This document shows, in pieces, positions 24,171 through 37,013 of a stretch of 64,000 nucleotides of DNA. The stretch is from Diprion similis. Its lineage: Eukaryota; Arthropoda; Insecta; Hymenoptera; Diprionidae. The position numbers were made by a program, and so were the translations under genes. Location of the stretch: positions 7,494,981 to 7,558,980 of the forward strand of contig NC_060111.1 of assembly GCF_021155765.1 (NCBI RefSeq), in the 5' to 3' direction. The notes under the pieces are model-generated. The model searched no databases. It was not told where the DNA came from and saw only the letters and a program-made list of their open reading frames with translations. How positions within the stretch are numbered: position 1 is the stretch's first letter; every line of letters begins with the position of its first letter.

Positions 24171-26760
24171 CCAGTGATGGTCGATTATTTTGAAACACAC
24201 TGATTCGAATTGACACGGACAAGGTTTAACAATCTTCTCAATGTTGATGTAGAATCATAGTGAAAATTGTACATCAAACAATGGGATGGATTCAAAAACA
24301 AGAGTTTAGTAAGTTGGGATCTTAAGAAGCTTGAGTATCAGAAATGGATCATAGGTACTTGAAACGATTAATGTATTAGCCTGCGCCAGTTGGCTGATAT
24401 ATTTCGTAATGACACTTCATGGAGTTCGCGTGTAGCTATTTGTGTGTCGCTTTGTTCCACAGGTGGAATGGCTGTAGAATCACGCCAAGTATCGAAAGAA
24501 AAAGTCAAGGGGATGAGGTCTCGGTGTCGTCGAACTCATGGTTGTCAGTCAGCTACTCTGCCTGCCCCTCTCTCAAGTACCAATTCGCAGTCACATTCAC
24601 GATCGCGTGTCTTGCTCAGATCTGACATATAAGAAGTCCTACGATTAGTAAAATACGTAATGGATAAGTTGGAAATTTCGTTCGCTTATCTTTTGCGAGG
24701 ATGATACGCATTTCCCTTTGCATTGGCGTGAATCCAGCACCTGGCATCAAAGTTTCCATTCTCGTCCACGTGAGGTTTTCTTGCTGGGGTGACTAAATGG
24801 AAGGTTGGGGAACGAATCCGCCTTTCAGTTTGCATTTTCACAAATCCACATGTAGCACAAAGAGTCTGTGTTTCTTGGTTCCACCTCTCTTCCAATCTTA
24901 TACTTCGATTGAATTTCAATTTGGCAAAAATTACAACGTTGTAGGCTTGGTTTAGCAAGAATTAAACTAGAATGATCAAACAGAATTGCCGCAATTTGAA
25001 AAGTCAGTCCAGTCGTGCACTATTTGAGAACCTTGATGGACCCTCTCGTTTTTCGCCAAAAAACGGTCCAACTGTTATTTCGCGTGGATTGCAAGTAGAA
25101 AGTTAAATCGAAACCAATTTTACAAGTAGGAATCTTGACTTTAAGCCCTGTTTTCTAAATTTAATCTGTAGGCATTACTTTTCGAGTAATCCTATCTTCG
25201 AGTCACTGCGGTAGCAAATTTGCAAAGTGAACCTCTATTTTTCTGCGAACTCAATCAATTTTAGATCGGGATTACTGATTTATAACAGCGTGTTAAATAT
25301 TGATAACGTATCGAATTCGGAAGCTTTTTGTTTTGTCACTCTCTACTCAGATTCACATTTTATAGAATCACGGATTTAATAGGATCGACTGAATTGGCCA
25401 GATATAGCTTCGAACAGATATCGTCTTTGAACGCTTCAGCAAACAAATATATGTAATTTATTCATAATCGATAAATTCATTGCTGTGCACGGTTGACGGG
25501 TTGTAAATCTAAATTTTTCATCGCATTATCATGCGGTAAATTTTATATTTAGTAGATGCATTTCAGGAATGCCATTTTTTTTCTTTTCGTATCATTTGCC
25601 GTTGATTGCACTCCGAATGTGATGAATGTCTGAATAAGACATATGTCAAAGATAAGAATGGTACATTTATATTAATGTACATCGTTGGAATATTGAATAG
25701 CATTAATGAATCTTGAACAGAAAAAATATTCACCCAAAATTGAAGTCCGTTCAGCTCGATAAAACATTTCGATTTTTCTTTCGGTTCTTACGGTTCATAC
25801 GGAATTTGAAGTGCAACATTTTTGAAATTGTTAGTTGAACAATATCAATCCAGTAAAGTTCCCGAGCTTTTTTACTCTTCATCATATTGAAGTTTTTTTG
25901 GTACCTAATGATGCATGTTCAAAAAAATCGTTATCTTGCCTCTTTTGAACCGTCTGTAACTCCGTGAACTGTAACAAAGTAAAGTAAGACTTGATTCCTT
26001 CAAAGTCATTAAAAAAAAAAAAAAAAAAATGGCAAAATAGTCGATTTTTCCCCGATGCGATGCTTCGAAATACGATAACGTTACCACCTTCTACTATATT
26101 CTCCTTTCTAATATGATGTTCCGAGTGCAAACGTTCATCAATAATGCAGTGAAATATAAACTATTCATTTTCCCGTCACACTCGCATGCTACGAACTAGT
26201 ACGTATAAAATATTGAGTAACACCTCGGCAACAATCACGCCATCACTACCGGAAGACAAAGACATGAAATGCTAACACTTTGCGAGCATCGCTGCTGGCT
26301 GGCCTATTACTAATTACTCACAGTGATGGGATTGCCGGGTAATTATCCTCGGTTTGTTTCAAAACTAAGTGTGGCTTATCCGTTATGTTGCGTAAAATGT
26401 ATCCTGACTTCAAGACTGCGGAAGAGAAGGCGCCCTCCACATGCTTTTTTCAACCAATAGTTAGTCAGGAGTCGCCGAGCCCTATCTCGTTAGAATCCGG
26501 ATATTCCTTACCGAAGAACGAAACTGTGAGTAAAGATGGACGTAGCAGACGTTGAGTTGGATTTCGCTGAAATATTTACTGGGAATTGAAGTTACTGTTC
26601 GACTGATAGATCTTGAAGTATTCTGACTGAATTTTGTCTAGCCTCGATAGCGAGTTAGTAGCCGGCGAATAATTGAAGAAATAACATTTTCGTTGATTTT
26701 CATCTACCTAGAACGTTGAATGAGCGTCAATTCTCAGAACAGAGAATTATTATTATAGTA
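24171..26760 (+). repeat. Duplicated segment, copy B
   Basis: Collinear with 7640-9760, in the same orientation; shared landmarks are listed under copy A. The middle part is longer than in copy A (about 1.1 kb against 0.8 kb between corresponding landmarks). Here no ATG exon equivalent to 8893-8940 and no odorant-receptor exon follows, although the donor-like GTGAGTA is kept near 26525. Confidence 0.6.
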
Positions 26761-27074
26761 TTAGGTAATGAACTTATTAGGTTATTTCATTCAGGCCTGA
26801 TCATCTTGAATGGATTTATTCTTACTCCATAAAGATAGTAAAACAGTTTGCATAGTGTGTAATACGCATTTCATGTGAAATCAACTAGTTTTAACCACCG
26901 TCATTTTTCATTGGGTTGAAGCTTTGTTAACTAATAGTCATGACTAAATAAATATCTCTAAAAGTGTTGAAATTGTGTGAGAAACTATCAGAATTGTTGA
27001 CGAGCCTTGGAAATTTTCCTGAAAAATTAGTAAGATAGGATTTTCCACCATAGCTATCGATTCAAAGTGTGTCA

Positions 27075-27080
27075 TTTATT
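27075..27080 (-). terminator. Candidate poly(A) signal AATAAA
   Basis: TTTATT on the plus strand reads AATAAA on the minus strand, about 195 bp beyond the stop codon of the single-pass membrane protein gene. The position is reasonable, but the hexamer is common in AT-rich DNA. Confidence 0.35.
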
Positions 27081-27272
27081 TCAACGACATTTTAATTTGG
27101 AAAAACTGCGATTATCGAATTCGAAACAAGATCTAGAATTATCAGTCTAGAAATTATCGACTGATCGTTGATTATCGGCAGCTGATAATGTGCCGTCGAT
27201 AAACGGGGAAGCAAGCGAATCGAAATTCAAGTCCGCATTCATTTCCACCGGCCGGTACCCGACTCGGTCGAT

Positions 27273-29638
27273 TTACTTCCGGCGCCGCCTCCGCCGCCTC
27301 ATTCTAGCAACTTCCTGCTCGAGGTTACAGTCGGGAAATAAAATGGCGCAGTCGGCGCCGCCCAAACCGAGCACCGCCGCCTTGACAGAGCCCAACATTA
27401 CCGACCAAGGAGTCTTCCGCGTCATCCTGCCCGAGACCCAGCTCATCCCCAAGCTGCCAATAAAAAGTTAAGATCAAGATCAAGATAGATTCTAAGTAGT
27501 AACTTTCCAATCTCCGGGCTTCTGAGTCGAGCAGTGCACTTGAGAACCGGAAGGTTAGAGACCCCGTGGGTGGGAGGAAAAAGTACAGAAATATCAAAAA
27601 ATCGAAGGGTCACAATATAGAATGTTTTTTACAGAAGTCGAAGTTAATATATGGAATTTAAAGATCTTGAAAGTTGGAGTATGAAGAGGAAAAAAAATAG
27701 AAAGGTCAAAATGTAAAATGCCAAATTGTAGAATCGTCAGAATTTCTCTCGATAATATAGATTCGTATACAGATTCTCGATTGTGACGTTCTATAACTTT
27801 GTTTTTCTGAATTGCAATTTTTTTTATGTTTTCAATTTTCCACACTTGGACATCCCACATATTGAAATTGTTCGATAATAAGATTTTTTCATCTATAAAA
27901 ATTTGTTATTCTGGTTCCTCTATTAATTGTAAGTAGAATGAGACAAGTTGAGAAAATTATTTGACTTTGACGAGTTGAGAGTGAAACACAAGTTGAAACG
28001 TTTCTCGTTACGAGCTGTGCAATTACTCGAGTAAATGATTTCCGAATAATTCATATTCAACAAAAATGTGTGTTGTGCTAGTTGTATAATTTTATTCCTT
28101 GTTATTTAAAAAATTTTAAGGTGCCCACTTTGCCCCGCCCTCCCCTACATAGATCGATTAATCGCACATTCCTAATACGAATGTAGATTAAGGCGCAAGT
28201 GGTCCGAACGGGAAGTTACGCCAAATTTGAATCGATAATAGCAACTTGTTTGAAAATTGGTAAAACCTACCTCCAAACCGGTGACCAAATTCTGCGTCCT
28301 CCGGTCGTTTCCCTCGAGTATTTGTTGTCCTCACACAACGTTCTCCTAAGGCAGTTACCCCCGTCTTCTTCGGCGAGCAGAACTGCCTCGATTGACCTCA
28401 GAACCCGATGCGACAGTTCGTTTAATTCGACGTTTCCGGCGTACGTAAGTGGCGAAGAAACAGGAGGCGAAAGATCTCGCTTAAATCGCGTACCGTCGAT
28501 ATCGGCTTGCAGAAAAGTCGCTGCCGTTGCCGTTGCGGAGTTCTGGGAAATTAATTTTACTGTCAGCCAAAAATCGTTTTCAGATAGTTTTTCTACAAGC
28601 AAGCTACAAAAATCTCTTCCGAAATGAAAAAAAAAAAATTTTAACTACTGGAATTAAAAACAAAAACCTTAAACATCGATGCTACGTGTTAATCCATATA
28701 AAAAATATCTAAAAATCTAATAAAATCGTTGGATTTCACTTCACGATAGCATATTTTATTCTTGAGAATATTTTCTGAAAATTCAATTGTGTAAAAAAAT
28801 TTTTTTTTTTGTTTGTTTTTTTTTTGCCTCGTTTTTTTTTTCAGGTGATTCAGAATTTTTGCACCGTAGAAATCAACACGATTTCATGTGCTTGAATCCA
28901 GTCGAAATATTACGATCCTCTGAAATTCGAAATTGAATGAAATTGAACCGCCCGTTTTACCGTCACGTTCATCATAAGTTGAATGATGAAGAGGCCGAAG
29001 GCGAGGAAGGCCAGCGCCGTCAAAGCGATCTCGAAAAAGTCCTTGAGCGAAAGCTCGTGTCCCTTTCCTTTCCCATGGTGATGATAACTCGGCCTGTGAT
29101 GATCGTGGTGATGATAACTCTCGTGGTGATTCGGGACGAAAATATGCTCCTCGTGGACTTGGGGATAAGGGTCAACGTGGTGGTCGAAGTAGTCGGAGTG
29201 ATGGAAGTGGTGGGCAGTCGCCGACGAATATTCATCTTCGAAAGGACAATCGAAAATCTTCATTTTTGCTTAGGTATAAATTTTTCGCACTCGTAGTACT
29301 CGTTTCGATTCGTAAATATCGATTTTCACTATAGTTATTAGCGATTTTTACCGATTTCCAAGCATTTTATACGATTTTTTATCATTTCGAGATCAGAACC
29401 GGAAACACAAGAAATAACAATAAATCACTGGAAATTATCTAGAAATCTTGAAGTCGGTGGAAATCACTTTGTATGATGTAAATCAGCGATTTCTAGATTC
29501 GATTTCCAAGTGTTAATTTATTATGACTCTTCTCGAGTGAATTGTTCCTTGGCTTTTTTGGATATTAAAATCGAGTACATTTACGAGTTAATACTTCTTC
29601 GAATAATTGTTCAATACCAAAATTGCTGTATAAATATA

Positions 29639-29672
<34 letters not shown>

Positions 29673-31693
29673 ACTTTTTCAACTACCATCGAGAGTGTGA
29701 ATCAAACCGATTCGTCCTTCGTCGCAATTCATTTCCTTTCAGCTCTCAAAATACTTCGGCCAATTTTTGCAGGGATTGGCAGATTTGAAAAATGGTGATC
29801 ATGTGTAAATTACCTGGACCTGATGGATCAAAGCCTCCGATTTTTCCCGTCGATATTGGAGCCGGCATCGCGAATCCTGTGACCGCGCCGTCGTATTCAT
29901 CCTCTTCTTCTTCGTCGTCGTACCGCCGATCGGCGAATTGTTTCTTCTTTATTTTTGGTTCCTTTGGCCGGGGAGCGTAGTGGCGATAAATATCATCGAG
30001 GGTCGTCGTCCTGTCGAAAACATTGCAGCAATGATTTGATTTTCTTTTCGAAAATCGATCGGTAAAAATTTTATTTTTCTTTTATGTCTATATTCTTTCC
30101 AGAATTCATCCCAGCTTTTAAAAATGCTCAAAAATCAGGTCAAGCCTACGTGTTTCGTAGTTTGAAAAAAGGCTCATGTTGGGTTCAAAGAGCTTTTCGA
30201 AAATCTTTATCTTTACTTCGTGGCAGCTCGAAATTTCTCTGGATTCAATGGGATTTTGATAAAATATCAGTATGATGGAAAATAAACGGGAAAATAAATT
30301 TCTGAATGAGTGTATAAATTTTTAAGAAAAAATAAATCTGTTCATATAGATCTCGATTGAAATTTTTTTCAAAGAAACGCTTAAAAATTCTCAACATATT
30401 TCAAAAAGTCAACGAAAAAACAAAGAGGCGAACAACGATTTATCAGCAATATTTGCAAACCCTTACTTTGTCAGCCAGTCCTTGTACTTGGAACTTCCTT
30501 CGTCAGAAAGCATTTTCTCGTGGATAGAAACGTTATTGTCGTCAACGTAATCGACGTAAGAATTTTCCGACGAAGCGTCGAGGCGTCGCTTAACTCGGGA
30601 GCCTCCAACCGCGGTGAGAATTTTCTCCGCCAAAAACCCGTGGCACAGATACTCGTTCATTTTCTTTCTGTAATTTATGTAAAAAAGTGTTTGCAAAAAA
30701 AAATAATTGTTTATTGTTTTCAAAGCACAAAATACACGTCATTGAATAGTTGGGTTCCAATTATGGTTTATGAAGTTGAAATCGAACTGGTTGGTTTTCA
30801 TTCCGAAAATTGTCAGGTACTCAAATTTTTATAGGAACTCAGAAGACGCATATATATATATAGAATTATTTTATTTTTCAAGCTGTATAAAAAAAAAATA
30901 AAACACTAGTAATAATTTTTGAAACATCGTATTATATAATCGTCAGAGTATAAATTGCAGATGAATTTAATCTAAACACCAAAAGACACAAATTGACTGT
31001 GATTAGTATCGACAATTATCTCAAATTTGTTTACGATGTTTCATGAAAAACTAGTCACTTACACTCGGAGAAAAGTTTGTTTGAATTCACTGAAATTTCT
31101 TAAAACCAAAAAACTTTTTTCATTTCGACTTATTTGATTTGAAATAATATTTTGCTAACCCATTTTCTTATTTTAGCAAAGCGATCCATCAACGAGATAC
31201 TCATCGGTGAAAAAATATTCATTATAAAAAACAATCAACTTTTTCGAATGTAAAGAAGAAATTTTTTTTTCAAACAAAGAAATCTGTTCATTCGTCTCAT
31301 TTTAGATTTCGAAAAATTAAAAAAAACTGTTGACTTTCAACACATATTCGTTTGAACTTGAACGACGGGTTTGAAGAAGAATGACTTCTTGTAATAAAAA
31401 ATGTTTTTCCCTTCTCTATGACATGAAATAATCCAAAATTCTGACCTGTGGAATCCCATGGCGTTGAAAGCCTCGCCGATGGTGCCGTTGTTGGAGGTTC
31501 GACGTGAACCGGTGCCGTTTTGAATTCGTTGCGATTTCTGATCAGCGAATAGGAAAGAATCCGGCAGTAAATCTGCGGCGAGAATGTCCTCGGAGTTGAC
31601 GCAAAATTCTGCACCATCGTCGAAGCATTCCTGGATGGATTTAACGGCAAAAAAAGCGAGCCAGACGAGGAAGAAAAGTCGTTGATGAGCCAT
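27273..31693 (-). CDS. Secreted/single-pass membrane protein of unrecognised family, six exons
   Basis: Minus-strand exons 31446-31693, 30467-30667, 29814-30010, 28961-29268, 28271-28542 and 27273-27453 join in phase to 468 residues, ending in TAA. Residues 1-20 look like a signal peptide (MAHQRLFFLVWLAFFAVKS). Glycosylation sequons NGT (twice) and NNVS follow. A basic RVKRR in exon 2 could be a furin-type cleavage site. Exon 3 has an acidic run (DDEEEEDEYD). Exon 4 is His-rich, then has one hydrophobic helix (about 296-315). The last two exons hold CLRRTLCEDN, WSPVWSLGMSWVSGRM and CAILFPDCNL, which look conserved and Cys-paired, then an Arg-rich tail. I do not recognise a named family. Exon phases and sequence quality indicate an intact gene; function, partners and topology are unknown. 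Confidence 0.85.
29634..29672. repeat. (TA)n microsatellite
   Basis: A TA dinucleotide run with one TATG interruption, in an intron of the single-pass membrane protein gene. Confidence 0.9.
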
Positions 31694-31890
31694 TCCTGGG
31701 CAGAGAATCACAGCCAGACCGTCAGAGACGAAGAAGTTTCGCTAACTGTTCTAAACTCAACACCGTCACGACGCTCTGCATCTCGGTGTCGGGTAATTTG
31801 TGCAGCTAGCACAAGTGTAATTGCACGGCGATTCTCCGGGCGCCGTCATCTGGAAACTTGTAAGTTCAAGAACACGGAAATACTTTTTTG

Positions 31891-31900
31891 CCTTTTTATA
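31891..31900 (-). promoter_or_regulatory. Candidate TATA box TATAAAAAGG
   Basis: On the minus strand TATAAAAAGG lies about 200 bp upstream of the ATG at 31693. With initiation 25-30 bp downstream, this would give a 5' leader of about 170 bases. No initiator motif was verified. Confidence 0.4.
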
Positions 31901-34900
31901 ATTGGATAATTTTCACGACGCGATTGTAAAGCGACGTTTCTCAGCGACCGAGGTTGGATTTATTTTTTGTGAAATTTCAATTTCGTAATTTTTTTTTTTT
32001 TTTTTTTCTTTCTTTGCTGTTATAGAAGATAGTTATTAGTTTTCTTTTTGCGAGGCATTAATAACGTCGAATGTCTTGAATAATTCAAGTTTTTTTGGCT
32101 ACATGGAGGTGAAGGAATTTTTGAAGCAACAAAATAGATTTTCTTGGACTCCATTCACTTCAAACTTCTAATATATCATCCCGTATTTGATCCAATCTCG
32201 ATGACTTTAATTCGACTTAGTTAGTTTGTTAAAATGATTAAGTAATCAAACAAAAATCTTTCTTCGTCGAGATCGAGTGAAGTATTGATTTGAGTGAACC
32301 CTTTGATGTGTTTCCAAAATTGAGTCAACTAAAATACATTTAATTAGAAGTTTATATATATTGTTGCTCCAAGTACATAAATCTAACCAACAAAAATCTT
32401 ACTTGTTTTGTGTAACTGGTTGAACCAGTTGCACTAATTTGTTTACGAGGTAAACGAAACACTTCATGCTTTGAAACAAGTCGAGCAAATATATATTCAT
32501 CGTAAGCATCGGTATGCTAGTACTATAAACGGCCACCAGATGGCGAACTTTCTCGCTGCGGAAGTAGCTTCGACGTGAAATGAAATGATCGATAGATCTA
32601 GTACAAGTAAAGGAAGTATGTTAACAAGTTTCGAATCATCGAATTTTCGATATTTTTATAATGATTCATTTTCTTAGTGAACAACCAGAAGTTATCGGGT
32701 TTCACAATTGAATTATCGGGTGTATCGATCACGCAAAATTTTGAGTCAAATAAATTGTCAATGATATTGTACAGTGAATACGATTTGTGCGATTGAATAA
32801 CTCTAACGTTCGGTCATTGCGAAAAATAGTTTTGTAATAACGAATTTGACTACTTGTTTCAACCATTGAACTATTGACTCAACAAGACATGACTTAAGGG
32901 GGGAGATACGTGTAGACTCTTGAAAGAATTTAAATTGTTGTTTTTCATAAATGACTTGTGAAAGTATTAAAAAAATATACTCCTAAAATTTCAAATCAAA
33001 ATTCCAAATCGTTCAAAAGTTATAAACGATTAAGCGTAAACCGATAAAATCGACGTAACACCTTGGACAGCAAGGAAGCTCGAATAATTCGATAAAAAGA
33101 TATGTTGCAAAGAGAAAACGAAACATATGAATCTGAAGAAGGGTTGCTGCATGGTACTGGAATTGCTGATTAACCGGTAAGTTGTTTTAATTGATTCATT
33201 ACTGCCGTTGATTTATCCTTCCTGCCACTTTTTTTTTTGAAACGCACCTTTTTCGAAAGGAATTTGTTCGAGTTTGCGTACATTTTTTTGTTAAAAAATT
33301 CTCATTATTGTAAAAAAAAAACTCGCGCCGTGATATTTTGAAGAAATTCTTGGTCAGTACGATCATTCAAAGGCTTGATTCAATTCTACATTAAGTTGTC
33401 ACAAGTATTTAGTCCGACAAAAAAGGTTTTGTCCAATTAAATAAGTAAGTATTGTATTCGCCGTATTTGAGTATAGCATTTAGTTGAATCAACCTAGTAT
33501 CACTTGACTCAAATAATCCATTCCCTTCGTGTAATAACAAGCTTTGATTTTGTTTCGCGGTTCGCATTTTATTTTCTTACTTCTTTAAATTACACAAATA
33601 TGTATACAACGTGAAACAGATTTTATACTGCAGGTCCATTAATTATCTATGTCTACTTAAACATAATCGGTCTTCTATATATAACAATACTTAGTTTATA
33701 AATATAAATAATACATATTTTTTCCATACAAGCTTGAAAAAAGAAATCAAATATTACATATATTTCTCGGAGAAATTTACCGCGTCAAAAACACGGGTCA
33801 CTGGATAACCATAAACCTACCTACCTACATACACACACACACATACACACACACACACACACACGCCCGTCAAAAGGTATAACCTATATTATTCTCACGT
33901 AACATTTACACCTTCGAAACGCGTGCTGGGAGATGTAATTGGGACGATCAATCACACGCGGTCCGTTAGAAGCAGTGTGCCGAGCAGAACCAGGCCTCAA
34001 CGATTAGGGGTGAGTTCCGAGGGATGGGGATGGGGGGGGGGAGGGTCAACACGCACCTTCGCACCCTCGTGTTAGGTACAGGGAAAATACACGAAATGGT
34101 CATAGAAAGCGATGTGCTATTCTGTAAGAGAGAGAGAGAGAGAGACAGCCGTGAAGCATCGTACATACTAAACCGTATCCCCCCCCCCCCCCCCCCCCCC
34201 CACCTACACCCCTTCTACTTTCTTTCATTCTCAGTCTTCGTAAAATTTTCATTTTGATCGTTTTTTTTTTTTTTTTTCTCTCTGCAAACTTGAGGAATTA
34301 CAAAGAATATGAGAAAAAACGAATAAACTATAACAGCCAAATGAAAATTTGGGAATATATATATATATATATAATGATTTAATTAATAAATTTAATTGCT
34401 GGTAAGGGAAATCGGAATTTTACTGATGCAGAATAATGATATTGACTATCAATAATTATTAGGATACAAGTTTGGATTATTTGTCGAAGAAAACTTCATT
34501 CGCTGTATGGTTAATAGAAAATTCTAGTGTAGAGTAGGTGACGTTTTGAATATGTAACGGTTTGAATTACGTTCGAAGTAAAAGTACAGTAATTATTTCG
34601 TTTTTGTCGGTACTGGGTCTTCTTCTGATTGCAGCCACGAAACTCATTTCCATCTTTGGTTATTGTGAAGAGAAAAAATTGTTAAGGAGTGTGAATTATT
34701 TCTACGATTTTTGTATAGTTTGAAGACATTTTTGAATTTTTTTAACCACACATGGAGGCGTTTTTAATCGTTAAACAAATAGATATTTACCATTAACAAA
34801 GAAATAGTGACGTTTTATAATGAATTAATTGATTCATCCTATATTGTCAAAAGGAATATATTCATTTGACTGATATTTCGATTGAATTTTTATAAGTTAT

Positions 34901-35585
34901 ATATGCGAATAATCGAGACAATTGTTGAATGAATATATTGGTTAGTAATTAGAGATTAGATCAATTTACTTCGCGTCGAACTGCTGAAGTAGTAAAAATC
35001 CTCATATAATATCGCTGTATAAAAATATTGGTGATATAAAAAAAATTGATAATAAAATATGAAAAAAGTATTCAACTCCGGAATTCATCGTCAATATCAA
35101 AAGTATTGAGAAGCGATACCTTAATTATTACTATAGTGCAAAAACTTTGGGAAAATCAATTTAGTTTTTGAAAGTACCTACTATTCCTAACGAAAGATCT
35201 GGCTCTTTTCCACGATGACAAGATGAGTCCAGATTTATAACGGTTGGTCGCCCTGGTTACTCTTGGACTGTTGCGCGTGCGCATTGCATTGCAGCAGACG
35301 ACGTGCCATGCAGTCGTTAGGAATTCACTCTGTAGGTATAAAACTGTTTAACTTCAGAACTACCGAACCGATTTCGCCGATTTTTTTTTTTTTTCTGCAA
35401 GTAGATGCAACGTCTGGCCATATCTTAGACTACGTTTTGCTACAATTGGATTAACTGTTTTCGCGATATGCCGATATTCGTAAGCTAAATTGACACGGAA
35501 ACACAAACTTATGCGAACGTTGAATGAATATTTACCGACAGAGTGAAAATGAACAAGAAATTGGCGTAAAATATCATTGAAAAAG

Positions 35586-35625
<40 letters not shown>

Positions 35626-35798
35626 AACAGTTGAAAAATTAACGTTCGGTTTTTGTTTTTCATACAAAATTTATCACAGATAAATCTTGACTACAGGTAA
35701 TACTATTAACTATACTATACATAATGCGGTATAAATTCTCAACTGTGTGTGTAATCCTTATATAAATTTACGTTTTAGCAGGAGCACGGTGTTTGCGG

Positions 35799-35800
<2 letters not shown>

Positions 35801-35837
<37 letters not shown>
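35801..35837. repeat. (GA)n microsatellite
   Basis: An uninterrupted AG dinucleotide run of about 37 bp. GA runs can bind GAGA-type factors in insects, but nothing here shows use as a control site. Confidence 0.9.
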
Positions 35838-35840
<3 letters not shown>

Positions 35841-36079
35841 AAGGATGAAGCGTGATCCCTGACGCGACCCATCGAGGATAAATAGGGAGAGTGTGGGGTT
35901 CTCGGATTCTGTGCGGTACCGCAACGCTGAGCATTTGTTGTGCTGCTCCATAGTTATTAATTTTCATCTCTCGGGCTGTTCCGTAACTGGCAGCCTATAG
36001 GTACATAAATATAGCCACTCTGGGGAGATATTAGACAGGTGAGAGTGTTCCCAAGGGAACAAAGCTCCCATTACCCCCA

Positions 36080-36106
36080 CTTAGTTACACCGGTTTCCCG
36101 CCGCCT

Positions 36107-36137
<31 letters not shown>

Positions 36138-36215
36138 ACTCCTCATCCGGGAAGATCCTCCCCCTCCCCCTTCCATACTTCCCGCCTCTTGCCGGGACCC
36201 TAAAACATTCATAAG
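36080..36215. repeat. GC-rich island with (CCG)n run
   Basis: A CCG triplet run at 36107-36136 sits in a C-rich stretch that contrasts strongly with the AT-rich surroundings. It may be an untranslated first exon or promoter of an unseen transcript; no coding frame is convincing. Confidence 0.5.
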
Positions 36216-36978
36216 AGCTCCGCAAGTGGTTTTTAATAAACGTGTTTAATCATCGGTGTCACGTTCCTCGCGGCGAAAATCCTTTCGCTGGTGTCATCAG
36301 ATGATAGGGGATTTATTCCATTAAACAAATATTTTTACACCCTGCACCGCACAAACACACGTCCCAGTGTCTATATATATATATATGGGCACTTACTTAA
36401 CGTCGCGTTTTTACTCCCGTCTCCCTCCCTCCCTTCCACCCTTCGGGAGATTCGGTTACATAAGGGTTGCCTCGTCGTCTTTATGATCCACGCTCGGGAA
36501 ATACTCCGGCTGCAAGTAGAGACGTTATTGGTTGTGTATATATATATATATTATATATGTATAATATGCATTGTTGTGAAAGAAAAATATTTTTCATAAT
36601 TGGCGTAAGAATTATTGCGAAATTCTTTCAACATCGCTATATACTATTATTATTGTTCAAGTATCATTGAAATAGTTGTAAGCATATTTGGTACGAATTT
36701 TTTAAGTTTTCATTGAGAGGATGAAAAGAACTGCAGACTTCACTGAAAAAACACATCGAGGCTTTTGATAAATAATATCCTTGATGACTGATGATTTTTT
36801 TTTTTTTTTTTAGAGGAAAATTTTGCATTTCGGTGATTATCTTTTACCAAAATACCCGACGTGTTCATCTTTTTCTGCAGTCTCGTATTAAACTCGCACG
36901 AAGCAGTTTATTTTCTTTTTTTCGTTCGTCTGAAAATATGCTTCGCGTTGATTTTAACAAAATGTCACGTGGTAAAAT

Positions 36979-37013
<35 letters not shown>

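Noticed and set aside
28937..29296. 119-codon plus-strand open frame
   Set aside because: It is antisense to the His-rich exon 28961-29268 of the minus-strand gene, whose six exons join in phase.
33960..34010. Minus-strand exon-like end reading AWFCSAHCF then stop, with an acceptor
   Set aside because: Only nine codons, with no partner exon found; too short to support.
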